Source: an uncultured Prevotella sp. (GTDB lineage: Bacteria > Bacteroidota > Bacteroidia > Bacteroidales > Bacteroidaceae). From it: a DNA stretch of 64,000 nucleotides. The notes below the pieces were generated by a model. It was not told where the DNA came from and ran no database searches. It saw only the letters and a program-made list of their open reading frames with translations. The stretch lies in assembly GCA_944319935.1 (NCBI GenBank), contig CALUFM010000004.1:62001-126000 (forward strand), read 5' to 3'. Below are positions 25,560-33,488 of the stretch, one piece after another. Numbering within the stretch: position 1 is the first letter of the stretch; each line of letters begins with the position of its first letter. Position numbers and translations under genes: made by a program.

Positions 25560-26408
25560 TCAAGCCTCTGCGGGAGCTTCCTCAGCGGCCTCTTCAGCCT
25601 TGGGAGCTTCTTCCTCCTTGGCAGGAGCGTCCTTGCGTGCCTTGCGTGCGCGCTTGGGTTTGTCCTCCATTGCTGCAGCCTCGGCCTGTTCCTTGGCAGC
25701 CTTCTCGTCGGCTTTCTCTATTTTGCGCTCCTCAAGACCTTCCGCTATGGCGGCGCAGCAAGCGTTGAGGATTACCTCTACGCTGTCCTTTGCGTCATCG
25801 TTTGCGGGTATCACGAAGTCGATGTCACGCGGATTTGAGTTGGTGTCAACGATGGCGAACACGGGTATGCCGAGCCTGTTGGCCTCTTTAACGGCGATGG
25901 CCTCTTTCATGATGTCAACCACGAAGAGTGCAGAAGGCAGACGTGTGAGGTCGGCTATTGAGCCGAGGTTCTTCTCCAACTTGGCGCGCTGGCGTGTGAT
26001 TTGGAGGATTTCACGCTTTGAGAGGTTTGAGTATGTGCCGTCGTTCATCAGCTTGTCGATGGAAGCCATCTTCTTTACGGCCTTGCGGATGGTGGGGAAG
26101 TTGGTGAGCATACCGCCCGGCCAACGCTCTATCACGTAAGGCATGTTCACTGATGTGGCCTTTTCGGCGACGATTTCCTTTGCCTGTTTTTTAGTAGCAA
26201 CAAACAGAATTTTCTTTCCCGACTTTGCGATTTGCTTCAGTGCGTCGGCAGCCTCGTCAATCTTGGCGACCGTCTTGTGAAGGTCGATGATGTGTATGCC
26301 GTTGCGCTCCATGAAGATGTAGGGAGCCATTGCGGGATTCCATTTGCGTTTCAGGTGGCCGAAGTGGCAGCCAGCCTGCAATAACATATCAAAATTAGTT
26401 CTTGACAT
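25560..26408 (-). CDS. rpsB: 30S ribosomal protein S2
   Basis: S2 (282 residues) begins MSRTNFDMLLQAGCHFGHLKRKWNP, the classic uS2 start, and contains MAPYIFMERNGIHIIDLHKT and RWPGGMLTNFPTI. The last 50 residues are a Lys/Ala/Glu-rich tail (KPKRARKARKDAPAKEEE) of the kind often seen in Bacteroidales S2. It lies in the conserved order before tsf. Confidence 0.98.
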   Translation of the reverse strand: MSRTNFDMLLQAGCHFGHLKRKWNPAMAPYIFMERNGIHIIDLHKTVAKIDEAADALKQIAKSGKKILFVATKKQAKEIVAEKATSVNMPYVIERWPGGMLTNFPTIRKAVKKMASIDKLMNDGTYSNLSKREILQITRQRAKLEKNLGSIADLTRLPSALFVVDIMKEAIAVKEANRLGIPVFAIVDTNSNPRDIDFVIPANDDAKDSVEVILNACCAAIAEGLEERKIEKADEKAAKEQAEAAAMEDKPKRARKARKDAPAKEEEAPKAEEAAEEAPAEA

Positions 26409-26419
26409 TTTGTTCTTTT

Positions 26420-26600
26420 TTTAATTGTTGTTGTTTACTTTCCTTTTAGTTTTGTTAGAACCAGCCGACAAGTAACCGCTTTGCGGATTGCCGCGCGAGG
26501 GGCTTCATGCAGCCGCGGCGCGCCTGAGAGCCGCTTTCGTGGCGGGTCTCGCCGGTTTGGATGCTAAACGCGAGGCGTGCGTACCCCCGCAGGGGAGGCG
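26420..26600 (-). promoter_or_regulatory. G+C-rich leader region between rpsI and rpsB
   Basis: This 203-bp gap is far richer in G+C than other spacers and holds several short inverted stretches (CCCCTGCGGGGG, and GCCGCGGC within CGCGCC runs). It could be an S2-binding leader RNA controlling rpsB-tsf. No clear -7 box was seen. No gene is present. Confidence 0.35.
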
Positions 26601-26611
26601 CATGCCAAACA

Positions 26612-26998
26612 TTAACGCTTGCTGAACTGGAAGCGCTTGCGTGCCTTCGGGCGTCCCGGCTTCTTGCGCTCTACGACGCGTGCGTCGCGTGTGAGGAAGC
26701 CATGGTCTTTCAAGTTCTTCTTGTCTTCGGCGTTGATTTTCACGAGGGCGCGTGCTATCGCGAGGCGCAGAGCCTGGCTCTGGCCTGTGAAACCGCCGCC
26801 GTCGAGGTTGGCCTTGATGTCATATTTCTCAGCCACGTCGAGCAACTGCAGGGGCTGCTTTACGACATACTGCAGTATGGCAGACGGGAAATATACGGAA
26901 ATGTCCTTCTTGTTTATCGTGATTTTGCCGGTGCCTTCGGTGAGGTAAACACGTGCCACAGCACTCTTGCGACGGCCTATTGCATTGATTTGTTCCAT
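26612..26998 (-). CDS. rpsI: 30S ribosomal protein S9
   Basis: A 128-residue S9 with INAIGRRKSAVARVYLTEGTG at the N-terminus, GGGFTGQSQALRLAIARAL in the middle and the basic tail KKPGRPKARKRFQFSKR, whose final Lys-Arg reaches toward the P-site tRNA. It lies 11 bp downstream of rplM as in most bacteria. Confidence 0.98.
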   Translation of the reverse strand: MEQINAIGRRKSAVARVYLTEGTGKITINKKDISVYFPSAILQYVVKQPLQLLDVAEKYDIKANLDGGGFTGQSQALRLAIARALVKINAEDKKNLKDHGFLTRDARVVERKKPGRPKARKRFQFSKR

Positions 26999-27009
26999 TG
27001 TCGCTTCAA

Positions 27010-27471
27010 TTATTTGTACTGGTTAATATCTATTGCCTTGGGCTTCTGGGCCTGCATGTTATGCTCAGTGCCGTCGAAAATCTTGAGATTGTTCATCAGG
27101 CTGCGTCCGAGCGGGCCTTTGGGCAGCATGCCCTTTACGGCGTGGCGGATGATTCTCTCCGCACCGTATGAGTGCTTGCGCAGCTCGGCGGGCGTGTTGA
27201 AGCGTTGTCCGCCAGGATAGCCAGTGTAGCGTGTATACACCTTGTCGGTCTCCTTCTTGCCTGAGAAGACAACCTTGGCGGCGTTGATGATGATTACGTT
27301 GTCACCGCAGTCTACGTGCGGAGTGAAACTCGGTTTGTACTTTCCACGCAGGATTTTGGCTACCTTGGAGCAGAGACGGCCTACAACCTGGCCAGATGCG
27401 TCAATCACGACCCACTCCTTTTTAACCGTTTCCTTGTTGGCGGAAATAGTCTTGTAACTTAAAGTGTTCAT
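27010..27471 (-). CDS. rplM: 50S ribosomal protein L13
   Basis: A 153-residue L13. EWVVIDASGQVVGRLCSKVA near residue 20, the GDNVIIINAAKVVFSGKK block near 57 and HAVKGMLPKGPLGRSLMNNL near 105 are family hallmarks. First gene of the rplM-rpsI-rpsB-tsf operon, with a roughly 135-nt leader and its own promoter. Confidence 0.98.
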   Translation of the reverse strand: MNTLSYKTISANKETVKKEWVVIDASGQVVGRLCSKVAKILRGKYKPSFTPHVDCGDNVIIINAAKVVFSGKKETDKVYTRYTGYPGGQRFNTPAELRKHSYGAERIIRHAVKGMLPKGPLGRSLMNNLKIFDGTEHNMQAQKPKAIDINQYK

Positions 27472-27607
27472 TTCTAATTTTAAAATTACTACTAAAAAAC
27501 GTTTTTAATTCTCTTTGAACGGCGATTCACTAACCATCGCACTCGGCCAAAAGTACGACTATTAACACTCCGTTCCAGGGGCTCTAAGCGTACCCCCGAT
27601 AATAATC
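27472..27607 (-). promoter_or_regulatory. Structured leader of rplM (possible L13 leader)
   Basis: The leader from the predicted start near 27607 to the ATG is long for a constitutive ribosomal operon and contains complementary stretches (GGGGGTACGC and GGAGCCCC-like segments on the minus strand). Ribosomal-protein leaders have been described before L13 genes in Bacteroidia; whether this one matches that motif needs a covariance-model search. Confidence 0.4.
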
Positions 27608-27613
27608 GGCGTG

Positions 27614-27621
27614 CAAAGGTA
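27614..27621 (-). promoter_or_regulatory. -7 box of the rplM operon
   Basis: The minus strand reads TACCTTTG followed by CACGCC, a good match to TAnnTTTG. Confidence 0.7.
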
Positions 27622-27804
27622 CACATTTTTATTACATACGGGCAAACACGCACTGCCCAAATACTCAAACATTACATATATTTAACATTATTTATTACTA
27701 TCAAACGTCATTCCCCTGTCGCAGGCTTGACGTTGAGAAGCTAAAAGCAAGGCGCGCCGGCAAACCGTAACGGCAGTGCCTGCCCATACGGCAGCGGTTT
27801 GCAA

Positions 27805-27892
27805 CCCGCTTGAACAATACTGGCTGCGAACTTGCACGTGAGATGGCATTTCAAGGTTTGCCCGCCATGAAACCGACCCGCGGACAAGCCAT
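27805..27892 (+). ncRNA. Candidate structured RNA/repeat, copy 1
   Basis: An 88-bp sequence that aligns without gaps to 45106-45193 (about 70 of 88 identical by eye). Its last part (27855-27890) folds into a two-part stem: GGTTTG/CAAGCC and CCGC/GCGG around a loop containing CATGAAACCGA. Of five differences between the copies in this hairpin, four fall in stems and keep pairing on the plus strand. No protein frame is conserved. Confidence 0.5.
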
Positions 27893-28030
27893 CAGCCTTA
27901 TACTGAACCTTCATTATATATTAAGGTGAAACGTATTAACTGCAAACCGAGCCGCAAGAGGAGGCTCGTCCGCGCTTTTGGTGTATGACGTGCAAATGTA
28001 GAGCCCGTCCCCGAAAGGGGGCGAACTTTG

Positions 28031-28260
28031 CTTAACCGCATGTGGAGCGACCAACGGGAGCGGAACTTGCGGTAGGCCGTGACACTATAAGCCGTCCTCG
28101 AAGAGGGCGAACAGCAATTACGGTTATAAAGTTTGGGGGCATACCGCATAACCACATAACCGTAAGACCGTTCAATCCAAAATCCCATTCGCCCTCTTCG
28201 AGGACGATGCTTATGGCCGTTTGATACCGCAAGTTGCGCTTCGCTCCACATGCGGTTAAG
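28031..28260. repeat. 230-bp imperfect inverted repeat (MITE-like)
   Basis: The left arm begins CTTAACCGCATGTGGAGCG and the right arm ends with the complement CGCTCCACATGCGGTTAAG. Inner blocks also pair: GTCCTCGAAGAGGGCGAA with TTCGCCCTCTTCGAGGAC, ACTTGCGGTA with TACCGCAAGT, and TACGGTTAT with ATAACCGTA. A half copy of the right arm plus its flank lies at 54923-55060. A variant, GTCCCCGAAAGGGGGCGAA, lies just outside at about 28007-28025. The 27640-28550 stretch holds this element, the 88-bp repeat and a family A copy, and no gene. Confidence 0.85.
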
Positions 28261-28313
28261 AAAAGTTGGACGTCTTCGACGCCCTGTTGCCATAAGAACT
28301 TTTACACCAGAAC

Positions 28314-28425
28314 TGCAAACCGAGCCGCAAGAGGCGGCAAACGGCAAGGCGAAAGGCCACGTTTCACGTTGCAAAAGGCCATGTTTTGCAAGGCGAAACA
28401 TGGCCTTTTATAACGCACTGAATAC
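28314..28425. repeat. Family A palindromic repeat, copy 7
   Basis: Contains AAAAGGCCATGTTTTGC facing GCGAAACATGGCCTTTT, plus a GAAAGGCCACGTTTC unit. It lies upstream of the flippase gene in a divergent spacer. Confidence 0.8.
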
Positions 28426-28546
28426 CAACACGTTACAAACGCAGCCAAAAGAAGGCGGCTGACTGCGCGGCTGCCGCGGCGCGCGCCGCCATGCGGCAAA
28501 TAGCAAATTATCAGCGCGAGCGGTGCCCTTTTACGCGGAAAATAAC

Positions 28547-28554
28547 TACATTTG
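28547..28554 (+). promoter_or_regulatory. -7 box of the polysaccharide cluster
   Basis: TACATTTG ends six bases before the ATG at 28561, so the transcript would begin at or next to the start codon (leaderless or nearly so). An in-frame TTG at 28552 lies inside the box and is ruled out. Confidence 0.65.
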
Positions 28555-28560
28555 CAGGAA

Positions 28561-30123
28561 ATGTCAGGGACTTTTGAAAACAACAAGCGCATAGCGAAGA
28601 ACACGCTGATGCTTTACTTGAGGATGCTGTTCACCATGGCGGTGAGCTTCTACACGTCGCGCGTGGTGCTTCAGGTGCTTGGCGTGTCAGACTTCGGCAT
28701 ATACAACGTGGTCGGCGGCCTGGTGACGATGTTCACCTTCGTCAGCGGAGCGATGACCACGGCCACACAACGCTTCCTCTCCATAGAAATAGGCCGCGGC
28801 GAGGGGGGCGACGTCAGGCGAATGTTCTCAACGGCGGTGATGGTCCATGCCCTGCTGGGCGTGGCAATCATAGTGGCCGGCGAGACGGCGGGCGTATGGT
28901 TCCTGAACAACTACATGAACTTCCCCGCCGACCGTTACACGGCCGCCAACTGGGTGTACCAGCTCTCGCTCGCCACGTTCGTGATTGACGTGATGAGCGT
29001 GCCTTACAACGCCGCGATAATAGCCTACGAGCGGATGAAGGCCTTCGCCTACGTCAGCATAGTTGACGTTACGCTCAAGCTCGTGGTGGTCTACCTGCTG
29101 ACGCTCACCACTTACGACAAGCTGGTGGTCTACGCCGCCCTGCTCGGACTCATTGCGGTGACCATCAGGGTGATTTACGGCTTCTACTGCAAGCGCAATT
29201 TTCCCCAGTGCCGCTGCGACCTGAAATGGGACAAGGCGCGGGGCAAGGGCATGATGTCGTTCCTCGGATGGAACCTCATAGGCTCGATAGCCGGCGTCGG
29301 CAAGGAGCAGGGCATCAACGTGGTGCTTAACATCTTCTTCGGCAGCGCGGTCAACGCTGCGCGCGGGGTGGCTTACCAGGCCATGAACGCCATCGCCGGG
29401 TTCGCGGCCAACTTCCAGGTGGCCATGAATCCGCAGATAATAAAATCATACGCGGCGGGCGAGCGCGGCGACATGTACAAGCTCGTGTTCCGCGGCAGCA
29501 AGTATTCGTTCATGCTCCTGCTCGTCCTCTCGCTGCCTGTGGCCGTCGAAGCCCCGTTCATCCTCGGCGTTTGGCTGAAGGAAGTGCCTGAATACACGGT
29601 GGTGTTCCTGCGCCTCGTGCTTGCCACCACGCTCATCGACTCGCTCTCAAACCCGCTAATCACGGCGATGCACGCATCCGGCAAGGTGCGCGACTACCAG
29701 ATTGTGGTAGGCGGCCTGTCGCTGCTCACGCTGCCCGTGGCCTACGTCCTCTTCAAGCTCGGCTATCCGCCACAGGCCGCGATGTGCGTGGGGCTGGCCA
29801 TGTCGGTCGTCTGCCACTTCGCCCGCCAGTTGCTCTTGCGCCACACCATCGGCTTCCCCATGGGGCTGTTCCTCAGGACGGTTTCGCTAAGGGTTTTCCT
29901 CATAGCCGTGGCTTCGGCCTTGCCGCCGTGCGCGCTGGGTGCGGCCATGAACGGCGGATGGGGCGAGTTCTTCGCCGTCTGCACGGTGTCGGTCGCGTGT
30001 ACGGTGTTCTTCTGTTACAGGTTCGGCATGGGGACGGCTGAAAAAGAGTTCGTGCGCGGCAAGCTGGCAGGGCTGTTAAAGATATTCAGCAGACATTTTA
30101 CAAATGAACATAAACGGGACTAA
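28561..30123 (+). CDS. Polysaccharide flippase (Wzx-like, MATE/MOP superfamily)
   Basis: This protein of about 520 residues has 12-14 predicted membrane helices. NTLMLYLRMLFTMAVSFYTSRVVLQ at the start, then LGVSDFGIYNVVGGLVTMF, are typical of oligosaccharide flippases that move lipid-linked repeat units across the inner membrane. It opens a four-gene plus-strand cluster for a surface polysaccharide and overlaps the next gene by 20 bp. The ATG at 28561 is preferred because of the promoter position. The sugar carried is unknown. Confidence 0.93.
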   Translation: MSGTFENNKRIAKNTLMLYLRMLFTMAVSFYTSRVVLQVLGVSDFGIYNVVGGLVTMFTFVSGAMTTATQRFLSIEIGRGEGGDVRRMFSTAVMVHALLGVAIIVAGETAGVWFLNNYMNFPADRYTAANWVYQLSLATFVIDVMSVPYNAAIIAYERMKAFAYVSIVDVTLKLVVVYLLTLTTYDKLVVYAALLGLIAVTIRVIYGFYCKRNFPQCRCDLKWDKARGKGMMSFLGWNLIGSIAGVGKEQGINVVLNIFFGSAVNAARGVAYQAMNAIAGFAANFQVAMNPQIIKSYAAGERGDMYKLVFRGSKYSFMLLLVLSLPVAVEAPFILGVWLKEVPEYTVVFLRLVLATTLIDSLSNPLITAMHASGKVRDYQIVVGGLSLLTLPVAYVLFKLGYPPQAAMCVGLAMSVVCHFARQLLLRHTIGFPMGLFLRTVSLRVFLIAVASALPPCALGAAMNGGWGEFFAVCTVSVACTVFFCYRFGMGTAEKEFVRGKLAGLLKIFSRHFTNEHKRD

Positions 30124-31327
30124 AGACTGCTACGGGTGCGGCGTGTGCGCCACGGCGTGCCCGAAAGGCATAATAGAGATAAGCCTCAACGGCGACGGTT
30201 TCTACGAGCCACACGTCACTGACACCGCCCGGTGCATCGACTGCGGCCTCTGCGTGAAGGTGTGTTCGTATGCCGACAACGCCCTCGCCGCGCCCAACAA
30301 GGTTGTGAAGAGCTACGCCGCGTGGAGCCGCGACGCCGGTGTCAGGCGGCGATGCTCGTCGGGCGGGGCGGCGTTTGAGATTGGGCGCAGCCTCATCGGG
30401 CAGGGCTACAAGGTGTGCGGGGTGAGGTATGACGCCGCAAAAGGCCGCGCCGAGCATTACACGGCGTCGTCGGCCGACGAACTGGCGGCCACCGCCGGCA
30501 GCAAATACATACAGAGCTACACGGTTGACGGCTTTCGCTCTATCGACCTGAAAGGCCGCTGGCTCGTCACGGGAACGCCCTGCCAAATCGACTCCCTGCG
30601 CCGTTTCCTGCGGCTGAGGAGGGCCGAGGAACGCTTCGTCCTGATGGACTTCTTCTGCCACGGCGTGCCGTCGATGCTGCTGTTCCGCAAGTATCTCGCC
30701 GAGAAGTCGAGCGGATGGCGGCGCGTAACGTCGGTGTCGTGGCGCGACAAGCAGACGGGCTGGCACGACTCTTGGGTCATGTCAATCGACGGCGAACGGC
30801 AAGACGGCGGCCAGCATGGCGGCAACGGCTCAGCCACAGGCGGCGTCACGGCCGTGCATACCTGCACTCGCCTGTCGCAGGGCGACGCCTTCTTCCGCCT
30901 GTTCCTCTGCGACCAGTGCCTCGGCAAGGCGTGTTACGAGCGTTGCAAGTTCAAATATGACCGCTCAAGCGCGGACATCCGCATAGGCGACTTGTGGGGA
31001 AACACGTTCTCCACTGACGAGAAGGGAGTCACCGCCGTGGCCGCATTCACCGACAAGGGGCGCGAGGCCGTAGAGCAAAGCGGCTGCGAACTGACCGTGT
31101 TGCCGTTCGAGACAATCGCCGAAGGACAGATGAAGACGCCGCCAAAGCGCGACTGCCGCTACGCAAAACTCGGCAAGATGGCGCGCGACGAGGCTGTCAC
31201 CACGGCGCAGATGACCGCCGCGCTCGACCGCCACGACCTCCTGATGCGCCTCACCTACCCCATGCGCCACCCGCTGAGGATGATGAGGAACATCGTGATG
31301 AAAAGGATTTTAAGAATCAGGAAATAA
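30104..31327 (+). CDS. FrhB-type (F420 hydrogenase beta subunit-like) iron-sulfur protein of a polysaccharide cluster
   Basis: A 407-residue protein with two N-terminal 4Fe-4S motifs (CYGCGVCATACPKG near residue 9, CIDCGLCVKVCSY near 43), then the FrhB N- and C-terminal domains (RRCSSGGAAFEIGRSLI near 81; VTGTPCQIDSLRRFL near 155; DFFCHGVPS; KYDRSSADIRIGDLWG near 285). Proteins of this type often sit beside polysaccharide pyruvyl transferases in exopolysaccharide clusters, as here, and are thought to do a flavin-dependent redox step on a sugar; F420 itself is not expected in this phylum. It starts inside the end of the flippase gene. Confidence 0.9.
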   Translation: MNINGTKDCYGCGVCATACPKGIIEISLNGDGFYEPHVTDTARCIDCGLCVKVCSYADNALAAPNKVVKSYAAWSRDAGVRRRCSSGGAAFEIGRSLIGQGYKVCGVRYDAAKGRAEHYTASSADELAATAGSKYIQSYTVDGFRSIDLKGRWLVTGTPCQIDSLRRFLRLRRAEERFVLMDFFCHGVPSMLLFRKYLAEKSSGWRRVTSVSWRDKQTGWHDSWVMSIDGERQDGGQHGGNGSATGGVTAVHTCTRLSQGDAFFRLFLCDQCLGKACYERCKFKYDRSSADIRIGDLWGNTFSTDEKGVTAVAAFTDKGREAVEQSGCELTVLPFETIAEGQMKTPPKRDCRYAKLGKMARDEAVTTAQMTAALDRHDLLMRLTYPMRHPLRMMRNIVMKRILRIRK

Positions 31328-32467
31328 ATGAGGATAAGAACGATAACATGCCACGACGTGTGCAACTACGGCGCATCGCTGCAAGCCTACGCGCTGATGA
31401 CGTACCTGAAGGACAGGGGGCACGATGTGAAAATCATCGACTACCTTCCTGACTACAAGCCGCCGCGCCACTCGCTGACCACCTTCTACAACTCAGGGCA
31501 CGCCGCCACAGTGTACAAGTACGCGCCGTGGGCGAAGCCGCTGATGGCCTTCTGGCAGAACAGGGGCGAGCTGCGGTTTCAGGGAAGGCGCAAGGCTTTC
31601 GCCGAGTTCAAGGCCTCACGGCTCGACGTTACGGCCAAGACATACCACAACCTGCGTGAACTGGAACAGGGAATGGCATCCGACGAGGACATGGCGGCCG
31701 ACCTTTACATCGCCGGGAGCGACCAGATATGGAACCCGTATTACGGCAACGGGCGCGACGCGGCTTATTATTGCGCCTTCGTCAACGACCCTTCGCGCTG
31801 CATTTCTTACGCCGCCAGCTTCGGCAAGAGCGACATCCCGGCCGAAGAAAGGCCGTTCATGAAGGCGCAGTTGGCCAACTTCCGCGCCGTGTCAGTGCGT
31901 GAAGCCACGGGCGTGAAGATAGCCCGGAGCATGGGCGTTGACGCCGTGCAGGTGGTTGACCCGGTGTTTCTCCTGGGGCGGGAAGCCTGGGAACGGCTCT
32001 GCAAAGAGCCGCCCGTTGACGACTACCTGTTAGTGTATGACTTCCTGCACAACGACCCGAACATCGACATCCTGGCGCAAAGCATCGCGAAGAAAGAGCG
32101 TCTCAAGATTGTGTCGGTCAACGACGGGGCGTCGCTCAGCTACGCCGACAGGAACGTGAACAACGCCGGACCGGAGGAGTTCATCGGATACATACGCCAC
32201 GCAAGGCACGTGATAGCGTCGTCGTTCCACGCCGCCGCCTTCAGCACCATATTCGAACGTGACTTCTACATCTTCCCCCTGAAAGGGCACGGCAACTCCT
32301 CACGCATGACCGACTTCCTCGACATGGCTGGCCTCGGCGGGCGGTTCATGGCCGGGAACGCCGCCGAAGGGCGCGCCCCGATAGACTACAGCCGCGTCAA
32401 CCGCCTGCTGGCGGAGTGCGTGGAGGAGTCGAAACAGTGGCTAACAGCACAGTCAGCAACACGATAA
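31328..32467 (+). CDS. Polysaccharide pyruvyl transferase-family protein
   Basis: A 379-residue protein with the PS_pyruv_trans fold. It starts MRIRTITCHDVCNYGASLQAY and contains YIAGSDQIWNP near residue 125, ISYAASFGKSDIP near 158 and VIASSFHAAAFSTIF near 297. The family adds a ketal pyruvate from PEP to sugars, giving acidic surface glycans. The ATG follows the upstream TAA with no gap. GT8 follows after 11 bp, so all four genes are one unit. Confidence 0.92.
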   Translation: MRIRTITCHDVCNYGASLQAYALMTYLKDRGHDVKIIDYLPDYKPPRHSLTTFYNSGHAATVYKYAPWAKPLMAFWQNRGELRFQGRRKAFAEFKASRLDVTAKTYHNLRELEQGMASDEDMAADLYIAGSDQIWNPYYGNGRDAAYYCAFVNDPSRCISYAASFGKSDIPAEERPFMKAQLANFRAVSVREATGVKIARSMGVDAVQVVDPVFLLGREAWERLCKEPPVDDYLLVYDFLHNDPNIDILAQSIAKKERLKIVSVNDGASLSYADRNVNNAGPEEFIGYIRHARHVIASSFHAAAFSTIFERDFYIFPLKGHGNSSRMTDFLDMAGLGGRFMAGNAAEGRAPIDYSRVNRLLAECVEESKQWLTAQSATR

Positions 32468-32478
32468 AAACAAGCACA

Positions 32479-33444
32479 ATGGAGATAGTTTGCAGCACAG
32501 ACAACAACTATGTCATGCCGACGGGCGTGATGATATGCTCGCTCTGCGAGAACAACCACGACGAACAGATACGCTTCCACATACTAAGTTCTGACATTAC
32601 GGACGCCAACAAGGCGAGCCTTGAGCGCATAACAAGCGGGTACGAACAGCGAATAGAGTTCCACAAAATCAACGACGCCGACCTGGCCGACTTCCCCATA
32701 GGCCGCGAGGGGCAGTCGTCGCACATCTCGTCGCTGGCCACTTACTACCGCCTCTTCCTCGGCGACATACTGCCTGACGACATAAAGCGCGTCATCTACC
32801 TTGACGGCGACATAATAGTACGCGGTTCGCTGCGCCCGCTTTGGGACTTGCCGATGGACGGATGCGCCATAGCCGGCGCGCCCGACACGGCCAACAACGG
32901 CGTGGAACACTACAACAGGCTGCTCTACCCGCAGTCATACGGCTACTTCAACGCCGGCGTCCTGGTGATAAACCTCGACTACTGGCGCAGCCACAACGTG
33001 AAGGAGAGCTTCTTCAAGATAGCCCGCGAGCATCCCGAACGCCTGCGCTGCCACGACCAGGACATACTCAACTACACGTTCAGGACGTGCAAAAAGAGGC
33101 TCGACGCCAAGTACAACTTCCAGAACGACTACCTCTTCGAGCATCAATACCAGCTCTTGACTTACGACATAATCAGCGAGATTGACGCCGCATTGGACAA
33201 TCCCGTCGTCATACACTACATCACCGGGCCGAAGCCCTGGCAGCGCGACTGCATACATCCGTACCGCGACGAGTTCACGAAATACCGCGACAAGACGCAA
33301 TGGCGCGGCATGAAGCTGACGAAGGGCGACCCGCTGAAGGTTAAAGTGAAGCACTTCCTCGTGAAGAAACTTGTAGACTTCGGCTTCTTCAAGCGTGAAA
33401 GCTACGTGGCGTACAAGTACCGCAAGGACGCGAAACTGAAATAG
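32479..33444 (+). CDS. Glycosyltransferase family 8
   Basis: A 321-residue GT8 enzyme (LgtC/GspA type) that transfers galactose or glucose with retention. MEIVCSTDNNYVMPTGVMI starts the nucleotide-sugar fold, the metal-binding DxD lies in VIYLDGDIIVRG near residue 107, and YFNAGVLVINL, HDQDILNY and HYITGPKPW follow in family order. The start at 32479 is chosen over a GTG at 32416 that would lie inside the preceding gene. It faces the convergent GT4 gene 44 bp away. Confidence 0.94.
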   Translation: MEIVCSTDNNYVMPTGVMICSLCENNHDEQIRFHILSSDITDANKASLERITSGYEQRIEFHKINDADLADFPIGREGQSSHISSLATYYRLFLGDILPDDIKRVIYLDGDIIVRGSLRPLWDLPMDGCAIAGAPDTANNGVEHYNRLLYPQSYGYFNAGVLVINLDYWRSHNVKESFFKIAREHPERLRCHDQDILNYTFRTCKKRLDAKYNFQNDYLFEHQYQLLTYDIISEIDAALDNPVVIHYITGPKPWQRDCIHPYRDEFTKYRDKTQWRGMKLTKGDPLKVKVKHFLVKKLVDFGFFKRESYVAYKYRKDAKLK

Positions 33445-33453
33445 CTGCTGACG

Positions 33454-33478
33454 CAAAGCGCGCCGCGCGGCTTGCGCC
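33454..33478. terminator. Hairpin between converging glycosyltransferase genes
   Basis: A bulged CGCAAAGC/GCTTGCG stem with a G+C-rich centre lies in the 44-bp gap. It lacks clear T runs and may act as a weak shared terminator. Confidence 0.35.
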
Positions 33479-33488
33479 ATGCGCCCCG

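Noticed and set aside
27640..28550. tRNA or rRNA genes in the large spacers
   Set aside because: No cloverleaf with a T-loop (GTTCRANYC-type) and CCA-adjacent acceptor stem could be found there or in other spacers.
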